A DNA stretch of 5,933 nucleotides from Anaerolineaceae bacterium (GTDB lineage: Bacteria > Chloroflexota > Anaerolineae > Anaerolineales > Anaerolineaceae): NCBI GenBank assembly GCA_011620465.1, contig WOZC01000002.1, positions 1-5,933 of the forward strand, read 5' to 3'. The notes beneath the pieces were generated by a model, which was not told where the DNA came from, did not search any database, and saw nothing but the letters and a program-made list of their open reading frames with translations. The translations under genes were made by a program, and so were the position numbers. Positions 1-5,864 of the stretch are shown here, piece after piece. Every line of letters starts with the position of its first letter. The first letter of the stretch is position 1.

Positions 1-1378
1 GCAAGGCCACTTCCGATACCAATTGGTTGTTTCTTCCTAATAATGCCAGGTTTTGCTCCGGCGCTAATGCATTTTCAAGACTAAACTCTCCGAATAACTC
101 GAGTTTTGCCGAAATAATTCTGATTGCCGCTCCGTCAACTTTTTGCGCAAAAAACCTGTCTTCGTTGTACTTTTGCACAAAGAATTGATGAGTTCGCAAA
201 ATGCCCTCGTATGCCGTGGCATCTACTGAAGACCTGAAATCATCAAGGAATAAGAGGTCATTTCCCGCCATGAACGATGTGCGAGCAATTGTCAGGATGT
301 CAAAGTTCTGGCCGGTCGAATCGAAGAAGAAACGCACTGCTGGGCTGCCCAGGCTGTCGCTCATTGTCAGTCCGCCGGCTTGGCGCCACTCCCGTATACC
401 TTCAACGCCGAGCAATTGCTCCAGGCTGGTCGAGTCAAAGCTGATAGGTTTGGTGCTCGGTTGCAGATTCCCTTGAAAGCCGTCGTAACGAATGTGCGAT
501 ACTTGAAAACCTTCTGGTTGCGAGCTTTCTGCACCGAGGGTCAAGGCCTGAAAGGGTACCAGATCCGTGTTTTGTAATTCCTCAAGTGTTTTTTGCACTG
601 ATGAGATCTCGCTGAGAGGCGGCCGATCAGCCGCACCCAGACCCGGGAAGTGGCCAGCGAACACGGTCATTTTGTCTTCACTGCCAGTATGCAATCCTTC
701 CGTGAATGCTTTGCCCATCTCCCCTACCCAATAGGAGTTGCCTCCAAAACTATTCGTTCCAGCAATCGCTGCCACCTGGCTCTGATCGCTCTCAACTACA
801 TCCAGGTTTGGGCCGATAAAGAGATTAATCCCAATAGCGCGCAGCTCGCTCCCAAGAATCTCACCCGCTTGTTTTGCCAGATCCGGTGACCACGTGGCCC
901 CCAGGGCTAAGGGTGAAGCTTGAAGCGATAACCCATCCAGAAAATACCCTCCGGCATTTTCCAAATCACTTTGTTCTAATCCAATGAAGAGTGGTACATA
1001 TTGTGGAAGTTGCTCGGGCGGATTGGCAGGATCATTGACCTGGCTGGATTGCCAGGCGGCTCTCTGCAGACTGTTCACAAGATCCTTTGCCTGGGTTAAG
1101 GTCTCTGCCGAAACAAAATTGTTGTTCTCAGGGCGCAGGATCACCCCGCCGACAACATGTTGCCTAATCAATCTGTTGATGTCCGAGCCCAACGAAGCTT
1201 TCGGCCCATCAAAACTCACCACGAATAACTGACCCACCTTCTCGGCGGGGGTCATTAATTCAAGCAGGCTCTGTGCCGATGGTTCCGGGTTTGTGCTAAT
1301 CGCGCTGACAGGGCTAACTACCACCCCTAGAAGGATGGTTATAACCAGCCAGAGAGAAAACCAGCGCTGAAGACGCAT
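1..1378 (-). CDS. Secreted GH3-like (NagZ-type N-terminal domain) protein with a degenerate active site, partial
   Basis: The reading frame starts at ATG 1378 and stays open to the window's left edge (459 codons visible), so the C-terminus is missing. Residues 1-26 look like a signal peptide: Arg2/Arg5, a hydrophobic core, and a likely cleavage after Val-Ser-Ala26, so the product should be exported. The rest follows the glycoside hydrolase family 3 barrel: 'MTPAEKVGQLF' (42-52), 'GGVIL' (77-81), 'ELRAIGIN' (178-185), 'NSFGG' (209-213), 'GHFPGLG' (242-248), 'TMSDSLG' (338-344) with candidate nucleophile Asp341, and 'AGNDLLFL' (371-378). Family members are usually beta-N-acetylhexosaminidases acting on cell-wall or chitin-type sugars. 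Here the Lys of KHFPGHG is Gly242, the usual EGGR motif is replaced around 135-140, and no Asp-x-His dyad follows, so activity is uncertain. The start lies one base after the stop of the phosphodiesterase gene with no good separate ribosome site, implying translational coupling. The fold family is confident; the substrate is not. Confidence 0.88.
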   Translation of the reverse strand, partial: MRLQRWFSLWLVITILLGVVVSPVSAISTNPEPSAQSLLELMTPAEKVGQLFVVSFDGPKASLGSDINRLIRQHVVGGVILRPENNNFVSAETLTQAKDLVNSLQRAAWQSSQVNDPANPPEQLPQYVPLFIGLEQSDLENAGGYFLDGLSLQASPLALGATWSPDLAKQAGEILGSELRAIGINLFIGPNLDVVESDQSQVAAIAGTNSFGGNSYWVGEMGKAFTEGLHTGSEDKMTVFAGHFPGLGAADRPPLSEISSVQKTLEELQNTDLVPFQALTLGAESSQPEGFQVSHIRYDGFQGNLQPSTKPISFDSTSLEQLLGVEGIREWRQAGGLTMSDSLGSPAVRFFFDSTGQNFDILTIARTSFMAGNDLLFLDDFRSSVDATAYEGILRTHQFFVQKYNEDRFFAQKVDGAAIRIISAKLELFGEFSLENALAPEQNLALLGRNNQLVSEVAL

Positions 1379-1379
1379 C

Positions 1380-2135
1380 TCACCCAAAAAGGACTTGCCT
1401 TGCTTTGAGCGGGTCATTTGTGATAATCATATCTACACCCAAATCTTTTAAGCGCAGCAGATCTTGCGGTTCGTCCACCGTCCATGGGTTCACTTGCTTG
1501 CGCTTTCCGTGCAGACGTCGCATCAGGTCCAGGTCAACATCCTCAAAATATGGATGCAGGGCATCGTAGGGAAAAGCCATTCCCAAAGCCCCACGCAGCA
1601 GCCTGCCGCGCTTTCCGCCTTCAGTTAGCAAACCGCGCTTGATTTTAGGATTGCAGCGTTTAGCTGCCTGCAGATTGAAAGGATTGAACGAAGAAAGCAG
1701 AACCGTTTCTTCCAGACCAGCCTTTTCTACCAGGGTGATCACCCGTTGAGTCAGGTCATTGAAGGGTTCTTTGAAATTTTTCAACTCAATGTTGATGAGC
1801 ATCTTTTTGCCAACCAGGTCAAAGACTTCACAGAGCAGCGGCAACGGTTCGGGCTTTGGCCAACCCGCTTTGAATTTGGCAGCCGCGTTCAGATTCTTCA
1901 ATTCCGCCAGGCTCATCTCTGAAACAGTTCCTTGACCATCCGTGGTGCGGTCCACGTGCTCATCGTGCAGCACAATCAGTTCTTGATCGGCTGAAAGCAT
2001 CACGTCCAGCTCGATACCATCCGCTTTCTGGTCATAAGCCAGCTGGAAGGCAGCCAAGGTGTTTTCGGGAGCAGAAGCGCTCGCCCCGCGGTGGGCAATA
2101 ATCAAAGGAAAACGGGAATTATCTCGAGTATTCAT
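1380..2135 (-). CDS. ugpQ: Cytosolic glycerophosphodiester phosphodiesterase (GDPD, UgpQ-like)
   Basis: A complete 251-residue GDPD-family protein of the usual length for the short cytosolic (UgpQ) type, with no signal peptide or membrane segment. The family hydrolyses glycerophosphodiesters such as glycerophosphocholine or glycerophosphoethanolamine to glycerol-3-phosphate and an alcohol, recycling lipid breakdown products. Visible signatures are 'AHRGAS' with catalytic His15 and Arg16, 'PENT' (23-26), 'IELDV' with metal ligands Glu42 and Asp44, 'LHDE' with the second catalytic His57, 'NIELK' with Glu117 and Lys119, 'NPWTVDEP' (216-223) and the C-terminal 'GVDMIITNDP' (233-242). All key residues are present, so it should be active. 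It is the first gene of a minus-strand operon with the GH3-like gene (one-base gap). A TATAAT box ends six bases before the ATG and no Shine-Dalgarno sequence is visible, so translation may be leaderless. The symbol is by family similarity; substrate choice cannot be read from the sequence. Confidence 0.95.
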   Translation of the reverse strand: MNTRDNSRFPLIIAHRGASASAPENTLAAFQLAYDQKADGIELDVMLSADQELIVLHDEHVDRTTDGQGTVSEMSLAELKNLNAAAKFKAGWPKPEPLPLLCEVFDLVGKKMLINIELKNFKEPFNDLTQRVITLVEKAGLEETVLLSSFNPFNLQAAKRCNPKIKRGLLTEGGKRGRLLRGALGMAFPYDALHPYFEDVDLDLMRRLHGKRKQVNPWTVDEPQDLLRLKDLGVDMIITNDPLKARQVLFG

Positions 2136-2141
2136 GCGCTG

Positions 2142-2150
2142 ATTATAGCA
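2142..2150 (-). promoter_or_regulatory. Extended -10 promoter of the GDPD-GH3 operon
   Basis: Read on the minus strand, the bases are TGCTATAAT: a consensus TATAAT hexamer (2142-2147) preceded by the TGn extension (2148-2150). No convincing TTGACA-like -35 box lies 16-18 bases upstream, which fits an extended -10 promoter. The hexamer ends six bases before the ATG at 2135, so a transcription start at the usual distance would fall at or next to the A of the start codon. It is the only strong sigma-70-type promoter sequence I can see in the window. Confidence 0.68.
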
Positions 2151-2201
2151 TTCAATGTTTTTGCAGCTCGTCCTAAGGCATGATTAATGCAACCTATCCA
2201 G

Positions 2202-2210
2202 TGTTATTTT
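2202..2210 (+). promoter_or_regulatory. Weak candidate -10 region for the ATP-cone kinase gene
   Basis: TGTTATTTT on the plus strand has a TGn extension followed by TATTTT, which matches four of the six bases of TATAAT. It lies 36 bases before the preferred ATG at 2247 and would give a leader of about 30 bases containing the GGAG ribosome site. No good -35 box precedes it. It is the best candidate in the 111-base divergent intergenic region, but the region is AT-rich and chance matches are likely. Confidence 0.22.
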
Positions 2211-2237
2211 TCTGGTCACAGTATGCCTTTGCGCAAC

Positions 2238-2241
2238 GGAG
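2238..2241 (+). promoter_or_regulatory. Ribosome binding site fixing the kinase start at 2247
   Basis: GGAG lies five bases before ATG 2247. This decides between three in-frame ATGs (2187, 2223, 2247). The latest one has the best Shine-Dalgarno spacing and starts directly at the first residues of the ATP-cone domain, while the extra 20 residues of the longest form resemble no domain. Confidence 0.65.
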
Positions 2242-2246
2242 CAGCC

Positions 2247-3587
2247 ATGTCAAAAATTAACGAAGTAATCAAACGCAGTGGGGCTAAGGTCCCTTTTACA
2301 CCTGAAAGAATCACCAACGCGATCTACCGTGCGGCGATTGCCGTTGGAGGCCGTGACCGCGCCCAGGCTGAAGACCTTTCTAAACAGGTGGTTGCCCTGC
2401 TGGAAGCAAACACGCCCACCGGCACTATACCCACCATCGAGCAGATCCAGGATCTGGTTGAGAAAGTGCTGATTGAAAATGGCCATGCCCGTGTAGCCAA
2501 AGCCTACATCCTTTACCGGGATGAGCGTGCCAGGCAGCGCGATCGTCGCAATAACGGTGAGCTCTTGCCGTCAAGTAACATTCCCTGGTCCAAAATATGG
2601 TCTGTACTTGACTGGTCGGTCGACCACGGTGTAAATTCAGTCGCCCTGCTGAATGAGAAAATCCGCAGCGGAGGTATTAACGACGTGGTCACATCCGCCG
2701 AAGCCGCCTATAACGAAGATGTAGAAAACGCTGCCAACATGGTGCTTGAGCGCAAAGATGAAGTGCGTATGGTATTTGTAGCTGGCCCGTCAAGCAGCGG
2801 CAAAACCACAACCACCATTAAGCTCGGTGAAAAGTTGGCGCAGGCAGGGCTAAAATTGGTGACCCTCAACGTGGATCATTACTTCCATGATCTGGAAATG
2901 CATCCCAAAGACCAATTTGGCGATTATGACTTCGAAACCCCCCAAGCCCTCAACATGCCGCTCATCAACACTCACCTCGCCCGCATGTTTGCGGGTGAAG
3001 AGGTGCGCATTCCTTTCTATGATTTTAGAACCGGCAAAAGCTTTCCGGATCACACCCCGATGAAACTTGAGAAGAACGAAATTATCCTGATCGACAGTCT
3101 GCACGGTCTTTACCCAGAGATGACCATGGATATCCCTGCGGAAATGAAGTTCAAACTTTACATAGAACCGCTCTTGCAGCTCAAAGACAGCCATGGCAAA
3201 TACGTCCGCTGGACAGATATTCGCCTGATCCGCCGTATGTTGCGCGATTCAGCTCACCGGGCTTACGATCCTGAACAGACTCTATTGCACTGGCACTATG
3301 TACGTGATAGCGAACTGCGTCACATCATCCCATTTATTAATACTTGTGATACCATCGTCAGTTCTGCCATGCCCTATGAAATGCCTCTCTATAAACATAA
3401 ACTAGCTGCGCAATTTGCTAATTGGGTGCAAAAATTCGAAGGGGATCCGCTGCGGGAAGATGCCTATACCCGGGCAGCCCGGGTCAATCAGCTTTTCCAG
3501 GAATTGGAAGCCATCCCGGATGACTCGATCGTCCCGCCTAACTCAGTCATCCGCGAATTTATTGGCGGGGGCATCTACAAATATTGA
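2247..3587 (+). CDS. ATP-cone domain fused to a uridine-kinase-like P-loop nucleoside kinase
   Basis: A 446-residue cytosolic protein, starting at the ATG with a GGAG ribosome site. Residues 1-98 form an ATP-cone, the nucleotide-sensing domain of NrdR and ribonucleotide reductases: 'VIKRSGAKVPFTPERI' (7-22) and 'GHARVAKAYILYRDERARQR' (79-98). A linker of about 70 residues follows. The kinase domain starts near 170 and carries the Walker A loop 'GPSSSGKTT' (180-188), 'VDHYF' (209-213), 'FYDFRTGKS' (257-265), a Walker-B-like 'ILIDSLHG' (280-287) and the tail 'PPNSVIREFIGG' (430-441). That tail resembles the long bacterial Udk-related nucleoside kinases, which normally carry a TGS/threonyl-tRNA-synthetase-like front end instead. 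The usual Glu-Gly before Ile-His-Gly is Asp-Ser here. The expected reaction is NTP-dependent phosphorylation of uridine, cytidine or a related nucleoside. Allosteric control by ATP/dATP through the cone is an inference. The longer start at 2187 is possible but less likely. The gene stands alone on the plus strand. Confidence 0.88.
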   Translation: MSKINEVIKRSGAKVPFTPERITNAIYRAAIAVGGRDRAQAEDLSKQVVALLEANTPTGTIPTIEQIQDLVEKVLIENGHARVAKAYILYRDERARQRDRRNNGELLPSSNIPWSKIWSVLDWSVDHGVNSVALLNEKIRSGGINDVVTSAEAAYNEDVENAANMVLERKDEVRMVFVAGPSSSGKTTTTIKLGEKLAQAGLKLVTLNVDHYFHDLEMHPKDQFGDYDFETPQALNMPLINTHLARMFAGEEVRIPFYDFRTGKSFPDHTPMKLEKNEIILIDSLHGLYPEMTMDIPAEMKFKLYIEPLLQLKDSHGKYVRWTDIRLIRRMLRDSAHRAYDPEQTLLHWHYVRDSELRHIIPFINTCDTIVSSAMPYEMPLYKHKLAAQFANWVQKFEGDPLREDAYTRAARVNQLFQELEAIPDDSIVPPNSVIREFIGGGIYKY

Positions 3588-3597
3588 GGGAAATAAG

Positions 3598-3624
3598 AAA
3601 AGCCCTGGATAACCCAGGACTTTT
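3598..3624. terminator. Bidirectional terminator between convergent kinase and lipoprotein genes
   Basis: A hairpin with arms AAAAGCCCTGG (3598-3608) and CCAGGACTTTT (3614-3624) around a five-base loop. All pairs match except C3603 against A3619, which becomes a G-U wobble in the minus-strand RNA. On the plus strand the stem runs into CTTTT and a further T-rich stretch, 11 bases after the kinase stop. On the minus strand it runs into CTTTTCTTATTTC, 13 bases after the lipoprotein stop. Symmetric A/T flanks and convergent genes fit a two-way intrinsic terminator. Confidence 0.75.
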
Positions 3625-3636
3625 GCTTGATTTTGC

Positions 3637-4293
3637 TTAGGGGCAGGATCCCCAGGGAACCCAGGGATCATTCGGGTTGCCCGGGTAATAATCCTCAGAA
3701 TACAAGTAATTGCCTTGGAGATCATAACAAGAACTGTGATATGAGCAACCAGCGGCATACATACGATATTCTGTTTCGCACTGCACGTTTTCAGGCACTG
3801 TTTTTTCAAAGGCAACTGTGTTCGTCCACACGGATTGTTTATGCGCTTCATCGGAAAAAAGCTCAATCTCCAAAGCCTCCCCAGGGTCAAAGCGCGTTGG
3901 TGCTTCGCAAATCATCTGGCGCAGATTTTTAGGGTCGGGATTACAAACAAAGTCCAAATCATTGATCACGGCGTACATGGCTGTCTCGCGTTCAGCATTC
4001 AGGAAGTAAACCACCGTTTTATCACCATCAAACCAGTAACGGTAAAAACGGAAGATCTCCGGAAAAGGTGTAAAGGGGATCAGGGTCGGCGTAAAGGTCG
4101 GCTCCGGCGTAGAGGTATTTGTTGGTAATGGCGTTGCCGTTGGTAAAGGTGTGGAGGTCGGAAATTGGGTTTCAGTGGCGGGTGAAAGGGTAGCGGTGGG
4201 GGCCAGGGTCGCCGTCGCTTGCGGGGTAGCAGTGGTGCACCCCGAGAAAACTACAGATAACAGGATCAAACTAATCAATAATTTCGTTTTCAT
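3637..4293 (-). CDS. Lipoprotein of unknown function with Thr/Pro linker and six-cysteine domain
   Basis: A 218-residue protein that I do not recognise by function. Residues 1-19 are a lipoprotein signal (Lys2 and Lys4, hydrophobic core, lipobox 'VFSGC' with Cys19), so it should be lipid-anchored outside the cytoplasmic membrane. Residues 20-78 are a low-complexity linker of Thr, Pro, Ala and Ser with 'TPLPTAT'-like units, common in surface lipoproteins of Anaerolineae. The C-terminal part (about 79-218) is rich in aromatic residues and has six cysteines (117, 129, 172, 183, 189, 217), an even number that could make three disulfides. It includes 'FYRYWFDGDKTVVYFL' (83-98) and ends in a Tyr/Pro-rich segment with Cys217 next to last. 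A weak AGAG ribosome site lies before the ATG. It lies downstream of the radical SAM gene, with a perfect inverted repeat between them. The lipoprotein call is strong; any function would be a guess. Confidence 0.85.
   Translation of the reverse strand: MKTKLLISLILLSVVFSGCTTATPQATATLAPTATLSPATETQFPTSTPLPTATPLPTNTSTPEPTFTPTLIPFTPFPEIFRFYRYWFDGDKTVVYFLNAERETAMYAVINDLDFVCNPDPKNLRQMICEAPTRFDPGEALEIELFSDEAHKQSVWTNTVAFEKTVPENVQCETEYRMYAAGCSYHSSCYDLQGNYLYSEDYYPGNPNDPWVPWGSCP
4060..4236 (-). repeat. Low-complexity Thr/Pro-coding repeat tract
   Basis: This is the part of the lipoprotein gene that encodes residues 20-78. It is built of degenerate units reading Thr-Pro-x-Pro-Thr or Thr-Ala-Thr, visible on the plus strand as recurring GGTGTGG, GGTCGG, GTTGGTAA and GTAGCGGTGG-like words. 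It is a protein-level degenerate repeat rather than an exact DNA tandem repeat. It probably acts as a flexible spacer holding the C-terminal domain away from the membrane. Confidence 0.7.
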
Positions 4294-4313
4294 GTGTTCT
4301 CTTCTTAAAATAG

Positions 4314-4344
4314 TAATTCGGTCAAGAGTTTCTTGACCGAATTA
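4314..4344. terminator. Perfect 14-bp inverted repeat: terminator of the radical SAM gene or operator
   Basis: TAATTCGGTCAAGA (4314-4327) and its exact complement TCTTGACCGAATTA (4331-4344) flank a three-base loop. It sits in the 74-base gap between the radical SAM stop and the lipoprotein start. On the minus strand it begins 24 bases after the radical SAM stop and is followed by CTATTTTAAG, only a modest T-run. It may be an intrinsic terminator, a processing hairpin, or a binding site for a dimeric regulator in front of the lipoprotein gene. The repeat itself is certain; the role is not. Confidence 0.6.
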
Positions 4345-4367
4345 TTGTACCTCTGAACATGCTTTTC

Positions 4368-5864
4368 TCAGGCAGTCTTGCTCACATGCAATTCATTCAC
4401 CTTGCGGAAGTGATAACCGTAAATGGCAAAGGTGATTGCCAGCGAAAACTTTTCTGGCATCTTAAACAGGGACCAAAAGAAGAGCTTCCAGAAATACTTG
4501 CGCTCCTGGTAAGGGCTTACAATCCCAATTTTCCAGATGGAATGGAAAAAGGCCATAATTTCCTGGAATTCAATGGTGACCGTATGTCGGGAGGGTTTAT
4601 ATTCAGTCAGAAAGGTCTTTACCCGCTCCGTATAGTTCTTGGCGGAATAAATCGTGTCCAGGATTTTTCGATACCCCTCTTTCAGCATCGCCGGTGGCAT
4701 TATAGGCTTAATGTTGGACTTGCCATCCACATTGTCACCCGAATATTCCCAGGTTTCAAGCCGGCCTTCATTCAGCATGCGCTGATACAGCCCTGTTCCA
4801 ATGGGTGCCTGCAGCAAGCCGACCATAGCAGTCACGATGCCGCTTTTTTGGATGAAGCTGATCTGGCGTTCAAAAGTATCCTTATTGTCACTATCAAAGC
4901 CAACAATAAAGCCGCCCATCACCTGGAGACCCTGGTTTTGCAGCTTTTTGACTGCGCCAACCAGATCCCGGTTGCGGTTTTGGCTTTTGTGGCATTCGGT
5001 CAGGCTTTCATCGTCTGGTGTTTCAATACCAATAAAGACCTGGGTAAAGCCTGCATCCACCATCAAGCGAATCAATTCGTCGTCATCTGAAAGATTGATG
5101 CTGGCTTCTGTAATAAACAAGCAGCCCTTCTTGCCTTCGCGCCATTTGATTAATGCCGGCAGTAAATCTTCCTTGAGTGCCTTTTTGTTACCGATGAAAT
5201 TGTCATCCACTACGAATATATTACGACGCCAGCCAAGCGTATAAAGATCATCGATCTCTTTAATAAACTGGGCGGTCGTTTTCAGGCGCATCTTATGACC
5301 CAACAGCGAAGTGACATTGCAGAAATCACAGGCAAACGGGCAGCCCCTGGAGTATTGCACACTCATCGAGTCATATTTGTTCAGTTTCACCAGGCTCCAC
5401 ATGGGGGTAGGTGTTGTGGAGATATCGGCAAACTCATCGGTCTCGTAGATTTTCGCTGCTCTCCCAGCTTCATAATCAGATAAGAAGCGCGGAAGCGTGA
5501 TTTCGCCTTCATTCAGGATTAAATGATCAACCGTGCCGAACTCTTCTTTTTCCATTGTAAAGAGTGGCCCACCCGCGATAACTTTCTTTCCTTTTGCTTT
5601 GGCCTGGGCAATTACATCTACAGAAGATTTCTTTTGCACAATCATAGCGCTTACAAGCACCCAATCAGCCCATTCCAGGTCAGAGTCCTTGAGTTTTTCA
5701 ACATTCAGGTCCACCAGGCGTTTCTCCCATGCCTTCGGAAGCATCGCCGCAATCGTCAATAGACCAAGGGGCGGGCAGGAGGATTTTTTGTGGATGAATT
5801 TCAGGGCGTGTTTAAAGCTCCAGAATGTATCCGGGAATTCAGGGAAAACTAATAAGATTTTCAT
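4368..5864 (-). CDS. B12-binding-domain radical SAM protein (DUF4070 family)
   Basis: A complete 498-residue protein. Residues 1 to about 140 form a Rossmann-like cobalamin-binding-type domain: 'MKILLVFPEFP', 'PPLGLLTIAAMLP' (31-43), 'VIAGGP' (95-100) and 'NEGE' (118-121). The radical SAM core follows with 'SRGCPFACDFC', whose Cys175, Cys179 and Cys182 bind a [4Fe-4S] cluster that cleaves S-adenosylmethionine. Later come 'VVDDNFIGN' (218-226), 'FIGIETPDDESL' (277-288) and 'GGFIVGFD' (317-324). The C-terminal region (about 340-498) matches the layout of DUF4070, the extension also found in the hopanoid C-3 methylase HpnR. The expected role is a radical-based methylation or rearrangement of an unknown substrate. 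The cobalamin motif DxHxxG reads Asp52-Leu-Asn54-Val-Glu-Lys57, so the cobalt-binding His is absent. An AAAGGA ribosome site precedes the ATG, which overlaps the stop of the preceding gene by ATGA. Family confidence is high; reaction unknown. Confidence 0.93.
   Translation of the reverse strand: MKILLVFPEFPDTFWSFKHALKFIHKKSSCPPLGLLTIAAMLPKAWEKRLVDLNVEKLKDSDLEWADWVLVSAMIVQKKSSVDVIAQAKAKGKKVIAGGPLFTMEKEEFGTVDHLILNEGEITLPRFLSDYEAGRAAKIYETDEFADISTTPTPMWSLVKLNKYDSMSVQYSRGCPFACDFCNVTSLLGHKMRLKTTAQFIKEIDDLYTLGWRRNIFVVDDNFIGNKKALKEDLLPALIKWREGKKGCLFITEASINLSDDDELIRLMVDAGFTQVFIGIETPDDESLTECHKSQNRNRDLVGAVKKLQNQGLQVMGGFIVGFDSDNKDTFERQISFIQKSGIVTAMVGLLQAPIGTGLYQRMLNEGRLETWEYSGDNVDGKSNIKPIMPPAMLKEGYRKILDTIYSAKNYTERVKTFLTEYKPSRHTVTIEFQEIMAFFHSIWKIGIVSPYQERKYFWKLFFWSLFKMPEKFSLAITFAIYGYHFRKVNELHVSKTA

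Noticed and set aside
984..1232. Short plus-strand open frames (also at 201-476, 380-577 and 650-889) opposite the GH3-like gene
   Set aside because: The minus strand here is one uninterrupted frame with a signal peptide and GH3 motifs; the plus frames are short and featureless.
2161..2192. TTGCA...TGCAA arms and the GCAT-GATTA-ATGC element in the divergent intergenic region as a possible operator
   Set aside because: The arms are only 4-5 bases and expected by chance in AT-rich DNA; there is no regulator gene nearby to support it.
2187..2246. The 20-residue N-terminal extension of the kinase from ATG 2187
   Set aside because: The extension resembles no domain and has no ribosome site, whereas ATG 2247 has GGAG at good spacing and begins at the ATP-cone.
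2850..3194. A 114-codon minus-strand open frame inside the kinase gene
   Set aside because: It is antisense to the conserved kinase domain and shows no independent motifs or ribosome site.
3543..3890. A 115-codon minus-strand open frame overlapping both the lipoprotein and the kinase 3' end
   Set aside because: It crosses the terminator hairpin and sits in another frame of the lipoprotein, whose lipobox and linker make it the real gene.
4060..4236. The repetitive tract considered as a CRISPR-like or tandem repeat array
   Set aside because: The units are degenerate and in frame, encoding a Thr/Pro linker; there are no regular spacers or exact repeats.
4359..5090. A 243-codon plus-strand open frame opposite the radical SAM gene
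   Set aside because: It is fully antisense to a gene with intact family motifs, has no recognisable domain and no ribosome site, and reads as a codon shadow.
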